DNA from: Liolophura sinensis
Taxonomy: Eukaryota > Mollusca > Polyplacophora > Chitonida > Chitonidae
Assembly (NCBI RefSeq): GCF_032854445.1
Contig: NC_088295.1
Span: 72,692,028 to 72,756,027 of the forward strand
Length of the DNA stretch: 64,000 nucleotides
Reading direction: 5' to 3'
In this document: positions 24,885 through 37,124 of the stretch, piece after piece
Layout: every line of letters starts with the position of its first letter
Numbering within the stretch: the stretch's first letter is position 1
Notes under the pieces: model-generated
What the model was told of the DNA's origin: nothing
The model's database searches: none
Seen by the model: only the letters and a program-made list of their open reading frames with translations
Translations under genes and position numbers: made by a program

Positions 24885-26114
24885 CGTCTCGAATTTTCAC
24901 GCCAATTTCCCGAGATCATTCTTTCTTTGGTATTCGGATAAATGCTCGTTTACATTCACATATTACACCCTGCATGCAAACTTTCAGATAAAGGAGAATG
25001 CTAAGATCGTACAAAAAGCAAAACTGAACTGCATGCGAAAGTCATTTGCAATGAAGATGAGCAAAGAGATGTGATAGAAAGAAAAAATGAGGGAAAATTA
25101 AAGTTGAACTCTTTAGACTTACACTACCACTAATTTGTATCAGATTTCTTGGGTTAAAATTCACCTATATAAAATTATAGATATTTACGCTCTATGACTT
25201 ATGAAGCTATGATTTAATTTTAAAAAAGGCACACGCATGTATTGTATACTGGTGCCATGCTATGGATCTGGTGCACCATTTAAAAAAAAAAAATTTTAAA
25301 ATGGTATGCACTAGATGTCCATTCTGTATGCACTTAAAGATGGGGGCATTAAGTTTATAAAACAATTATAAGATTTTACAGGAAAATTAAGTGCTACATG
25401 ACATTGAAAATTACTTCAAAGAAATGTCTTAATTTCGGACGACTGTATGACCAGGCTGTTTTAATTTACACGTAAAGCTGATTTTGTAGAAAGTTATTTT
25501 ATATTCACATGTGAAACATTGGCTTAATTATCTTTGTGATTCTTTATTTTAAAAATAGGGCTACACACTTAAATAAATGTTTGTTAAGTTTATAATGATG
25601 AGCTATGGGAAAACCAGCATGGCATTAACAACAGTATGGGTAGAAAATGGAGCCAACATGTGAAGACTGACTGGTTTCCATAAAATGATTAAATAATTGA
25701 GGTTTACAAAAAGCTGGAAAAGCGACTTTAATTGCCGACTATATTCAATAAATTCTCTTCGGCAACTTACTGTAGTCAAGTGGGATATCTTTTAGATAAA
25801 GGGTTAAAAGGCTGCTAATGTTTAAAGCGACATCAATATCCATAGAAACAGAAAAGCAAAATATTAATAAAATCATTTTTTGTCACATGGTTATTTATTC
25901 TTAACAATCATCGACATTTTGTCAAGTTCTCATTTTATTAATAACCTGAAATAGCAAGAGGTAAAAGTATTTTGAAACAGAGCCGAAGGAACTATTTAAT
26001 CTAGAGTTGTTTACTTTTTTGTTTTGACTTTCATTGTCAAATTTCGTGACAGCAGTTATATTTCATAAGAAGGCGTTCATTGTACTGCACACTTTATCTG
26101 TTTTCTGGAGCAGG

Positions 26115-26166
26115 TTTCCCGCCAAGATTGCTTCACAGGCTGAACACGTGAAAAGCAAAATGGCGG
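26115..26166 (+). promoter_or_regulatory. PA2G4: PA2G4 proximal promoter: E2F-like site, E-box, YY1 motif over the start codon
   Basis: Three motifs lie within 52 bp. TTTCCCGCC at 26115-26123 fits the E2F consensus. CACGTG at 26145-26150 is a Myc/USF-type E-box. CAAAATGGCGG at 26156-26166 fits the YY1 consensus, and its ATG is the PA2G4 start codon. YY1 sites overlapping the initiator codon are known in many housekeeping and translation genes. Occupancy is not shown by sequence. Confidence 0.5.
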
Positions 26167-29100
26167 ACAAAGAAGGGGATCGCGACGAAGGAGCAACTAC
26201 AGCAGATGATGTTGTCATTACTAAGTACCGAATGGCCGGTGACATTGTCAATGGTGAGAAGTTGTAGACGGAAGTAATTTAAAAGGACTCCAGGCCTCAT
26301 TTGTCATTTCTTAACTGTACAGTTTATTTCAATGATTTGTGATAGCCTGGCTGTTGGAGATTACAACTACAACACCAGTCCACATGTTCGACCATGGCCG
26401 TTGTTGCACCATAGCCTGAAATCTAATTAGCATCACACACTTTGTGTCCATAGCTCTAACGGTTGACAAAGAGATTCCAATCATTTGGAAAAGGTTCTGT
26501 AGTTAAGCTTATTCTGAAGAAAATGATACACAAATTCCGTGGAAATGTTCCCATATTGTTAAACTGGAACAAATTGATGGAATTTTTCAGCAATTCATCA
26601 CCATGCTGTACCAATTTTGTGACATATCACATACAGTTATGTCATATACAGTAAAGTACTGATAACTTCACATGATATATTATCAGCTCAGTGTTCTTAA
26701 TTTACTTGCCTAATGAATCATGAATAAAAAACATCTACCAACTCCACTATTCGATATATTATCAGCTTGTTAAGCCAGTTTGGCAAATAAACTTTGAAAG
26801 TTATATTCCACTCGCCTCTCACCGACCTTGGCTTTTGCTACGGTTAGCCGACGTGGAAACTGGATCTCAATTGGTCTTCCCTTGAAAACATAGTTTTCTC
26901 ACTGAATTATGATGTACACATAATCTCCATCATTAGCAACTAACATACAAGTAAACAGTTGATTCAAAGTAAATACAGTACAGTTTCATGAAATGTTGAA
27001 GCGGCAGTTTAGCCAGACATACGCCACATTCAAATCGCTAGTGTCCAGGTGGCTCTGTGCTATTACCACCGGTGAATTTTATCTTAGGGTAATACTTTTA
27101 AATTATAAAATGATCGCACGATCCATCCATGACATACTGTAATGAGTCAGGTAGGATGGTTTCAGTTTGCCCTAGGGCTTCATTCAAAGCAATGTCAGCA
27201 TAGGATACAGTCATTAACGGGTCTGGTTCTAGGACTTGTAATGTTCACTGCCTTTATACTGCCTCATGGCAAGCGTGGACAGCATTCACCAAGGTAATGG
27301 CTGAAAGTTATTTGTCACCCAAATCTCTCTCTATGCATTGGCAATAAATATGAGTGGATCAAAGTTTGTCGAGTAAGCCAAATAAAAATTTGCCATGTTG
27401 GTGAGTACATTGCTATATTTACTCGAAATAGCATTTCATTCTATCGCCAGTGGCAAATTGGTGACGATATATTTCGTACCCTGTAACTTAACATCTTTGT
27501 ATAATACAATAGGAGTTTGATCAGAAGTGAATTTTTGGCTAAAACTTACAACAGATATTGTGATAAGCGTAACGGCATGGTGCAGTTTTGGTCAGAAGTT
27601 GAATCATGTGGAAGTATTAAAATTTTTCAAACAGTGTGGCCAACACAAAATTACCCCACAGAAGACATCCATTTGAAGCAATGATTATCCTGTCCTTGTC
27701 TGCATTTTTTTTTTTTTTCACAATATGTGCTCTAAGTTCTAGTTAGAAAGTTTGGACTGGGTGATTAGTTGGTGAAAGATTCCATGAAGTAATAGGTGAT
27801 TTACCAGAAAGTCCCAGATTGTTCTGGGGCAACGGAAAGTTCAAAAGCTATAAAATTCTTTTTGAGTACTATCACATGTAATGTTTTGGCACAGATGTTT
27901 TGACTCCGTTTTTGGATTGTACCTGCCAAGGAATAGAATGGAAATATACTTATGTCAAGGGTCTGGTTATAAACGTCATAGCATTATAGCTTTTTTAAGG
28001 TCAGTGTCTTAAGAGTCCTGGCATTAAACGAGCAGTTATTTGGATTGCACCCAGCTGACATGTCTCTGAGACATTTTTCTGTTGAACACCCATCCTTTTA
28101 CGTTAGACTTAAGACAGATATAAGATACACCCTAAATGAACAATAATTTCGTCCTTGACTAAGTTTCACATTTTTCCAGATTCGGTGAGTTCTATTGATT
28201 TTAGAAAGGTGTTATTAGAGAAGTTTGGAAGGTAGCATGATATCCAATTGGAAAACTGTAAATTTTAGCACCAGAAGTAATATCTCATGACGTTTATTTG
28301 CCTCCAAAAATGCTCTTTTGTAGTTGAGTATTTATGTCATTTAGGGTACACTACATCACACATGTGCATAGTTTGTTGTTTGCTGGCTCACTTTCCAGCT
28401 GTACAAGGGAAGGTCGGTCAAAAAACAGCGGATGTTTATGGGTTTCCCCATGCTCTGCCCAGCTTTCTCCCACCACAATGCTGACCGCCGTCGTACAGAT
28501 GAAATGTTCTTGAGTACGACGTAAAATACCAATCTAATATATAAATAAATAAATCATTTGCTGTGTTCTTTTTCAGCCACATTGAAAGCTGTGATGGAGA
28601 TGTGCAAGGCTGGAGAACCTGTACTGAAGATTTGTGATGCGGGTGATAAGATGCTTCTTGAGCAAACAGCAAAAGTTTACAGAAAAGAAAAAGAAGTTAA
28701 AAAAGGTAGAGTAAACTCAAGGATTTAGCCACATGTTTGTCCTCAACAAAATTTTCTGAAACATTTTTAATTACTAGGACACTAAAGGAGGGGGTTAAAA
28801 CGAAGCCTTGGACAGGGAATTTTTTAGGTTTCCTACGTCTCACTCTATGTGGGGTGTTGGCGACACAGTTGGACAGTCTTAGCGTTCATGGAAGACAAGT
28901 GCCTTCCACCAATAGGGTGTACATATCTGTGCATCACATTTGGGAATGTTTGTCATGCTGGTGCTTTATCCGGGCGCTCTGGTTTTTTACTTTTATTTTC
29001 AGAAAATAAAGCACAACAGCAATGAAAAACTTCTCAGTCAAGTGACACAATCTGATACACAGTGTTGTCTTGAAATCAGAGTTCCATGATTTGATTAAGC

Positions 29101-32100
29101 GGAAATTTAGAGCAATTCGTAGTTTTATAAATGTTGACTGTGGTGGACATTTATTTGGTTTTGTGTTTACAGGTATTGCATTTCCAACCTGCATATCAGT
29201 GAACAATTGTATCTGCCACTTCAGTCCTTTACTGAGTGATCCAGAAGTACTTCTCAAGGATGGTGACCTAGTAAAAATGTAAGGCCCTAATAGTTTAATG
29301 ATGCCAACTCTGAAGTTACCTTTGCTTCAGACTTTTAAATATTGCGCGTTTCTTTTTTGTGTTTTTTGCTTGTTTGTTGTTTTTTTTTGGCATGTGTTGG
29401 AGGCCGCACAAGTGTTCCTACAAAATGCAGTTAGTCTATTTTGACTAATTTAGAATATGATAAATTTTATTTATTGCATCTTTGTTTGGTTCTCTGCATC
29501 TCTGTGTATAAATTGAACATTTTTGTGAAAAAGTAGCTAAATTAGCTTCGAATGGGAAACAGCATAAATATTGAGGATGTATTTGTTGTATAGGTTTAAC
29601 CAGATAAAATGTTAGATTTGGAGTGTATAATTTTCTTGTCTAACTTTCCTTTACAGTGATTTGGGAGCACATGTGGATGGGTTTGCTGCTGTAGTAGCAC
29701 ATACAATTGTGGTTGGAGCATCGAGTGTAAGTTCTGAGTTGTCTTGTGTACAAGTCTATATTGCCTTTTGTCAAAACCTGTGAGTGGGTGCTAGCCATAT
29801 TGAATAAGGTGAAGGCAGTATTAGAGATAAAGTAAAACTAATTGTCAATAGTTTAAGTTGTGAATGTGAAGTGTGAGACGTCCTGTTCCGTTTTTTGTAC
29901 AAACTGGTATCACAGGTTAGAAAGCTTCTCACTTGATCTCCAAATGCCAGTGGTTTACAGCAGGCTCTTCATTTCCTATTAACAATGATTCTGATCTCTG
30001 TCCTATGACTGGAAATTCTTGAGCGTGGTGTTAAATGACAGTCGGACAAATAAATACAAAATACATATTTGCATCCTTGTGTGGACATCAGTTCATTTGC
30101 CTTCAGTTTGCACACGTTAAGAAATTAAGCAGTGGACTGTATCATGCCAGTGTAGGCTCAAGAATTATTGGGATTAAAACATGGTTTTTCTCATCGTTAT
30201 TCTTGGTATAAACAAGTTTTTATACTTCTGTTAATTGTTAATCTGACTTGCAGGAAAACAAGATCACTGGGCGAAAGGCTGATGTGATAATGGCAGCCCA
30301 TTTAGCCTCAGAAGCTGCTCTTCGGCTAGTCAAAGGAGGAAATGAAGTAAGAAGCTTAACCGTTGAGATCTTCTCTAGTTAACTGCTCAGAAGTTTTATT
30401 GACTATGGTGGTCATGGAGAGAAAATATTAATATAAAATCTCCCCACATATGCACAGATTTTGCCCCCATTTCCCTAAAAGTTATGTTACAAACGCTGGT
30501 CTTATGTTAAATCTTGCAACATACAGCTGTTTCACAAACCAATACTAACTATCGATTATTGTGTATCAACTGGTGAAACTTAAAGACTTACGATTATGAT
30601 TTACGACCAAAGATTTATTTGTGAAACGATGCCCTGTCCGTTTAGGGAAATTATGTTATAAGAAAAGAGTGATGGAATATTGTTACTCGTACCTCATAGG
30701 CCTGAGCTTTTTTCTGTGTTTGTCATTATAGGAACGAACAACCATCTCTTTTATTTTAATCCTAATTTGATTTTATTAACCATGTGAGAACTGACCTTTT
30801 CAGAACTACATGGTGACAGATGCCATTCAAAAAGTTGCAGAATCTTTCAAGTGCAAACCTATTGAAGGTATGTATTTGCCATACATGGAGATGTAAGCCT
30901 GTGAAGACTTTATAGGGTGTTGTGAAAAATATGAAACGTCCGAATGATTCTTGCATGATGAGGAAAATAATAAGCAGCAAGAGTGTCTGCAACTGTACCT
31001 AAGAAAGTGACGTGTTTTTCCTGCAAATCAGAATGAAAAACAGTATCTTTCAAAACATAAAAGAAATAAGTTACCGTAGTTTGCTGACCTTTTCGACCAG
31101 CAGGTGTCCAGCCACATCTGTGTGCTCGTTTTTAACAATGTGTTCAACCTTGAAAGGACATCAAAAAAAATTCTTAGAAAGCCGCAAAAGAAAAGTTTGA
31201 GTCGAACGGATGATAGCAGGTCGATCAGGCTATATGCCAGAGGCAACTAATTTTACCTCGCGTTGCATCAGCTCACATGTTATCTAGAAAGACCAAGGTC
31301 TGAGTAGAAATTTAGTGTCTCACTAACATGTTCGCTGTACCTGCACGTGTGTTGTTGGTTTGCTGCACAAACTCTTACAGATGAGCTGATATAATAAATG
31401 AAGTTGTGTAATATGGTATTACAGTGTTTTGTGGTCTGTCATTGCCCCGTAGTGAACAAATGACACACAAAAGACAATGTGGCTCAGGAAATCACCTGAA
31501 TAAAGGGGCCTACATTTTTGCTGTGCGTGTTGAGTCAGACTGACCACTCAAAGCCTGCGCCACCTCTTCACCGGCAAGAGTGTATCCATGCCCATCGCTA
31601 GCCAGTTGACACGTGCCCGACTTCTATATTGTCTATTGTTATATTGGTGAGAACCATCAACCACCTGCCGTGTGCTATTCGACTTCTCTGATCAGATTCT
31701 TCTACAGCCCCTGACCCTGAATACTGCTCAGCTGGTCAGAAAAGGTCAACAAATTGCGGCGTTAAAGTCACCTTTTGGTGGGTTGATGGTGTTTGGGGGG
31801 AAAATAATTAAAGCAACTTTTGCAGTGATGTATACCATTGTATTTTGGTTTGCTTGTAGGGATGCTTTCTCATGAACTGAAACAGCATGTGATTGATGGG
31901 GAGAAAGCCATCATACAAAACCCAAATGAGGCCCAAAGGTATAAAACAACAACCATCTTAATGTGAATGTTTGAGCTAATAGTGTCAGTACAAGTAAAAT
32001 TGAAAATTGGTCAATCCACCCTTCCTGGTATCCTCTGAAATATGTTTTTGGGCCGGTTTCTTTCTAATTGTAAATATTTTTTTTGTAAACCTTTCACACT

Positions 32101-35100
32101 GCCACCATTTCTACCGAAATGCTTCTATAGAGTTATAAGTTTGCCACTTTTTGTTGCTCCACTGGATCAGAAACCTATTCAAGAGGCCAATGGGCATAAC
32201 ATAGGTGGAGTAATTCCCCTTTTAGATTATTTCAGGTTTTTAGGTCATCATTGTATTTGAAGGAAATGCTTCACGTAAGAGTTGAAAATAAGACGATTCT
32301 ATCAATCCTCTAGTGAAACTGGAGGGGATTACATTTACATGTATGCACAGTGCTTGTCAGTCTGTCACCAATGGTAGTGATTTTGCATATCAGAGGACCA
32401 AGAAGGTTTTTTTTTTTAATGCATAGCTCAACATTTACTCAGCCCTTCACAGGGAAGCAGTTGGCTCCCTTAGTACCAACAAGCTATAGTTTGCGATTTG
32501 CATATCAAAGACGTCTTGTGGTAAATTAGTCCACAAACTCCCAACAGTGTCTACCACTGCAATGATTTACAACTCTATAACATACGAACTCACTGATTTG
32601 TAATCCTTACACATAAGATAAACATAGTTATAACAGGTATAATAATTTTGACCTTTCTTGTTCATGTATAACAACATCTTAGCACTATCTAATTAGGGGG
32701 GAAAATATCTGTGTATGACAAGTGGCACTTCATCATGGTTTAGAGGTCAATATTTGAACGTATCACATGACTTGAACATGATGCAGTTTATGAACTGCTC
32801 AATCAGACAAGCTACTGGTATTATCTGAATGCCTTGTTTACAAATGTAACTGCCTTGTCATGATTTTGGACTTCGACAAAATTCAGAATGATTGTTCCAT
32901 CTGCCATGATAGTTGTAGCTTGAAAACTCTTGTGCTGATCAAGTTGTTCACCTGCATAAGCCTTTCTTGTGTCAGCAACCTGGCCAAGGAGTTTTGGTTT
33001 ATTTTGAATAATTTAGGGACAGCATAATTATATCTCCATGGCACTGTTTTGTGATGTTGGGCTGCTTTTGTGCTGTTTTCACTAGGTTTATGGCCCTAAG
33101 TCTCAAAACTATTCACATCACATGAATGAGTCTCATCCTGTTTGTGTCAATTGTTATAACCAGTTTACATGGATACACTCAAGTGGCATTTTTGACTGGC
33201 TCTAACATCTAATAGAGTTGTAGCCCTTGGGAGCTCATTTGACTTTTTAGTGAAACTATATAAACACAACGGAGCTCAGAGTTTATTATTTTGATCACCA
33301 TCAAGCCATTACTCAGGAAGTTTTGAAACAAGAAAACAACTAAAATCATGCAAATATTTACTTATGTGAAAAATATGCTCAACAGCTGTACTGTTCTTGA
33401 CATACTTGTTTGCTAGGGTTCCTTACTTTTAGTTTATTGGAAGGCTTTGGTTAGCACTTCTAATGATTTGCACATCACGTTTCCTGCATACATTGACTGC
33501 TGTTGGCTGTTACACTTGCCACATCCAACCTGTTGACTTTATTTCAGTTCCTTGTTTGACTTGAAATATGTGTGGAATTCCTCCCATTAAAGAAATAGTT
33601 TAATCTATGTGACTGTATACTGTATGGCCTTTGTATACTGGCTTCATGAGAAGGAAATATGGGAAGAACAGATTAGTTATATTCCATTTTATGTAGTTGC
33701 ATAGTTACATTTTAAAGCGCTAATGGAAACTGTGCTCCTTTTCTACAGAAAAGAACATGAAAGGTGTGAATTTAAGCTACATGAAGTTTATGGTGTGGAC
33801 ATGCTCATTACCACTGGGGAAGGAAAGGTAAGCAAACTATACGGTATAGTGGACACTTCTGCTCAGTGACTTAAATTACTTTATTAAATGATTTGGATTT
33901 TTTTTTTGTTTTCTTTTACTGCCTTTGCCCAGAATATTATTATTACTTAAAGGCTGAAAGTTTTTTCCAGCAGGATGTCATCTTACATTCCAAACAAACA
34001 TCAGAACACCTTTTTTTGAAGACAGATAGAACTCTCAGAATGTAGGGAATGTGATGACGTTTTATGCCTGACACATTAGTTATGAAGCTTTTATCGAAAT
34101 GCTGGTGACATTTACTCTCAAAAGAAAAAATGACCCATGCAGATTACGGTTTTGTTGAGTGTTTACTAACCATGGACTTTAATGTAGGAACCGGATTTTA
34201 TTACGAGATGTTTGCTTTACAGGGAAGGGAGCACGAAACTCGGACCTCTGTTTACAAGAAAAAGGATATTGTTTACCAACTAAAAAGAAAAACTTCAAGG
34301 CGTAAGTTGTACAATTTTTTAGATTGAAGACATAGAATTGGACTCTGGAGACATGGCAATAACGAATAGCTCAGGATAAAAGTAGTGGGAAGGCATTGAT
34401 GCCCATTTAGGCATGCACATCTTTACAAGTAGATAAAGTTCATAGATAACTCTGCATGGCTGTATTGTTTTTTTGGCTTTGTACACAGTATTTCAGAGAG
34501 CAAGTTTAAATCCATTAAACGCCATGTTCTAGTCATGCCACAACTTAGCCTTGACAATGTATCTGTAAATGAAGACTTATCTGATATGTATATTTTTTCT
34601 TTTTTCCCTTTTTTTAGAGTTTTTTAGTGATGTTGAGAAGCGATTTCATCTGATGCCTTTCACCTTAAGGTAGGTTTCTAAGATTGCCAGTTAATACTGG
34701 TAATGCAGAGATAGTAAAACTGAATGTACAGCCACTGAATCTATGAACATACTTTACCTTCATGTTATATGTTTGAATAAGACAGGAGTAGAAAGTAATT
34801 TGTGGGCTGAGGTTAGTGCGCCAGCAGGGCGCAATTGCCTAGTAGCCTCTCATCAATATCGTCGTTATGAGTTCAACTCCTGCTCATGTTGCCTTCCTCT
34901 CCAGTCATACATGGTTGGGTGTGCCAGCAGTCTTCAGATACAAGTGAATTTCCCCTGGGCTCTGTGTGGCTTTCTCCCACCATAATGCTAGCAGTCATCA
35001 TATAATTGAAACATTCTTGACTACGTCATGAAACAACAATCAGATAAATTGACATCTGTTGGCTGAAATATTGCCAAGCATGATCTTTTGTTCATTCACA

Positions 35101-37124
35101 ACGTATCTAAGCTGGTCTTTGAGTCATTCACAACGTATCTAAGTTGGCCTTTGATTTATTCATATCGTATCTAAGCAGGGCTTTGAGTCATTCACAACAT
35201 ATCTAAGCTGGTCTTTGATTCATTCACAACATATCTAAGCTGGTCTTTGATTCATTCATAACGTATCTAAGCTGGTCTTTGATTCATTCACATCGTATCT
35301 AAGCTGGTCTTTGATTTATTCACAACGTATCTAAGCTGGTCTTTGATTTATTCCTAACGTATCTAAGCTGGTTTTTGATGGAAGTTCCTTCATGAGTTAG
35401 CAGCGTGGTTGCTCTGAGCTAATTAGAATCAAGCATAAAGTAGTAAGTTGTTGATAAAAGGGCGATAGTATTTTGTCTTCAACTGAAATTTTCTGTCATG
35501 TGAAACTTTGTGTGATTTCAATCCTATAAAAGTTGAATACTGAAGTCAGTTGAAATATGGGCTTTTATGTTTCAGATTGTTGCCAGATGAGACAAAAGCC
35601 AGGATGGGTGTGCTTGAATGTGTTAAACATGAACTGGTGCAGCCCTTCAATGTTCTCTATGAAAGAGAAGGTTGGTGTTGGTCGACCTTTTCCCAGGTTT
35701 CCCAGAGCAACTTTCAGTGCAATTTATGCACATTTTTAATTTGGTTTTGGAAACAAAACTATATTCGTTGGATTTACCAATTTCAGGGATTCAAAAAAAG
35801 TATAAATTTGTCAGTCCAGACAGTCTAATGCCATCAGAATATGCCTAAATAAACATTCTGCAAACATGGGAAAAGGTACTACATTTTTATTCCCTTACTG
35901 CCGTATTCCAGGTCAGCAATATGTTTGGTTACTGGTTATTCCTTTAAAAAAGACATAGATTTCCCTGAAGCATTAATTCATAATTTTTAATGTTAGTTAA
36001 TTGTAATTTAGAATTATAGCACTGGGGGCATTAACTATTGTAAATGATTGTTATCCTGGGTTCAATGGATTTTTTCTTCAAGAATTTGACTGAGAATTTA
36101 GGAGAGAAAAAGTGCTGCTTTACTTCTAACTGGTGACATAACTGAAATCTGAGTACCAATACAGCCTCTTCTGTGATCAAATTGTAAGCCTTAACATGGG
36201 ATCCTCTGTCATTATCATCAGCCAGTCAACATACAGAAGCACTCAGAAAGTAAAGAAAGTGGTAAGAAATCATAAAATCTGTTTGCCATTGTTTCAGGTG
36301 AGCTTGTTGCTCAGTTTAAATTCACAGTTTTATTGCTTCCAAATGGACCATTGAAGATAACAGGGTTGCCAGTGGACACCAGTATAATAGAATCCCAGTA
36401 CTCTGTAGAAGATGAGGAACTCAAGGTAAGATTTAGTCTTGTTCAGGTCAGTTCTCTATTGTTGGAGGATAAAGGTTATAGGTGAACATTTTGGACTTCC
36501 AAATAGACAGGTGGATCTCCGAACCTGGGCAGATTGTGGCCGTAGCTCATAATCTTGGACCTGTTTTCGTCATTGTTTTTTTGGTGGATTTCCACTATTT
36601 TTCTTATAAAAACACTCCTTTTACTAGAATCCTATGTATAAGCATTTCTTCCACAATTTTTCTCAGGAAAGTTAGATTAGTTTCAAAGCTGGACGCTGGC
36701 AACAATGTATCCATTCTTTGTGTTATGGATACCCTGCTACGATGAGCTACGAAGCCAAGGAAGATTTGTTGGTGCGGCTTCAGTTTTATATTCATACTCT
36801 CACCCCTCTCTTTATCCATCTCTCTCTTGTTTTTTTGGTAGATGGTTTCAAGTGTTCAAATTCTGATTCAACTCATTCACATTTGCTTGAAAGTGATTGT
36901 TGTGGTTGTAATCCACATAGATTAAGCCAGTTCTGTATGACTGAGGCATAAAACAAATTTACAATGAAACACAAATTCAGTACTTTATTCCCTGCCTCTT
37001 TCAGACATTACTGGCTACTTCTGCCTCAAGGAAAACTCACAAGAAGAAGAAGAAGAAAGCTGGGAAAGCCATGGCTGAGAACGCAGAGGGTGTGGCAGCC
37101 CCAGAGGAAGAGGTGGCTGCTTAA
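26160..37124 (+). CDS. PA2G4: Proliferation-associated protein 2G4 / EBP1, complete, 13 exons
   Basis: PA2G4 (EBP1) has the methionine-aminopeptidase (M24) fold but no peptidase activity. It binds ribosomal subunits and rRNA, and shuttles between nucleolus and cytoplasm. Exons: 26160-26253, 28577-28705, 29173-29278, 29657-29726, 30254-30346, 30804-30867, 31860-31938, 33749-33827, 34223-34301, 34618-34669, 35576-35670, 36298-36425 and 37005-37124. They join in phase to 1188 nt, giving 395 aa (human 394). Conserved stretches include [98 protein letters not shown] and [13 protein letters not shown]. The C-terminal tail has six lysines in a row (about residues 369-374) followed by an acidic end, as in human. 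The ATG at 26160 is chosen because it matches the family start; the open frame extends further upstream without homology. All introns are GT-AG. The exon 11 donor (GTTGGT) is weak, and an interspersed repeat begins about 13 nt after it. Confidence 0.97.
28180..28314 (+). repeat. Interspersed repeat family B, copy 2
   Basis: Ordered blocks 'gtgagttctattgatttt', 'gtttggaaggtagcatgata', 'tccaattggaaaactg', 'ttttagcaccagaagtaata' and 'tttatttgcctccaaaaatg' match 55476-55602 and the reverse of 11780-11920. Confidence 0.65.
28381..28554 (+). mobile_element. tRNA-derived SINE, 5'-truncated
   Basis: The body 'gtttccccatgctctgccc', 'tttctcccaccacaatgctg', 'gccgtcgtacagatgaaat' and tail 'gttcttgagtacgacgtaaa' with AAATAAATAAAT belong to the main SINE family. 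The tRNA head is missing. It lies directly in front of PA2G4 exon 2. Confidence 0.8.
29943..30056 (+). mobile_element. SINE 3' fragment (variant body)
   Basis: The stretch 'ccagtggtttacagcaggct' followed by 'ttcttgagcgtggtgttaaa' and ACAAATAAATAC has the main family's tail but a different body, like those at 48030, 55795 and 56276. It lies in PA2G4 intron 4. Confidence 0.55.
30868..33748. other. PA2G4 introns 6 and 7
   Basis: Intron 6 is 992 bp and intron 7 is 1,810 bp, separated by exon 7 (31860-31938). Apart from this exon I see no gene, SINE or tandem array; frames are short and unlike known proteins. Confidence 0.4.
33963..34046 (-). repeat. Interspersed repeat family B, fragment
   Basis: The reverse strand shows 'attctgagagttctatctg' and 'tgatgtttgtttggaatgta', followed by 'gatgacatcctgctgg', matching family B in order. 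Only the first half is present. Confidence 0.5.
34803..35050 (+). mobile_element. tRNA-derived SINE, near full length, old
   Basis: The head 'gtgggctgaggttagtgcg' with B-box-like 'tatgagttcaactcct' is followed by 'gttgccttcctctcc', 'tttcccctgggctctgtg', 'ttctcccaccataatgcta' and tail 'acattcttgactacgtcatg'. Diverged. It lies in PA2G4 intron 10, just before the 32-bp minisatellite. Confidence 0.8.
35091..35380 (+). repeat. Minisatellite, 32-bp unit, 9 copies
   Basis: The unit is about 'ttcattcacaacgtatct' + 'aagctggtctttga'. The 'rtatctaag' landmark recurs at 35103, 35135, 35167, 35199, 35231, 35263, 35295, 35327 and 35359, exactly every 32 bp. Copies differ by a few substitutions and no indels. 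It lies in PA2G4 intron 10. Confidence 0.95.
35684..35853 (+). repeat. Interspersed repeat family A, copy 3
   Basis: Blocks 'gaccttttcccaggtttccc', 'cagtgcaatttatgcacatt', 'ttaatttggttttggaaaca', 'ccaatttcagggattcaa' and 'aatgccatcagaatatgcct' match the other copies. It starts about 13 nt after the PA2G4 exon 11 donor. Confidence 0.7.

Larger units (their letters stand above)
24461..26114. other. CLASP-PA2G4 head-to-head intergenic region
   Basis: Apart from the proposed CLASP first exon near 24830-24870 and its CRE, I see AT-rich sequence with no repeat copies and no coding frame. The two start codons are 1.99 kb apart in divergent orientation. Confidence 0.5.
26254..28576. other. PA2G4 intron 1
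   Basis: This 2.3 kb noncoding stretch contains a family-B repeat (28180-28314), a SINE (28381-28554) ending 22 bp before exon 2, and a poly(T) run near 27707. The other open frames look like chance. Confidence 0.5.

Noticed and set aside
30520-30645. Third full member of the 'ttcacaaag' fold-back family
   Set aside because: Only short end-like matches were found; too little to list as a feature.
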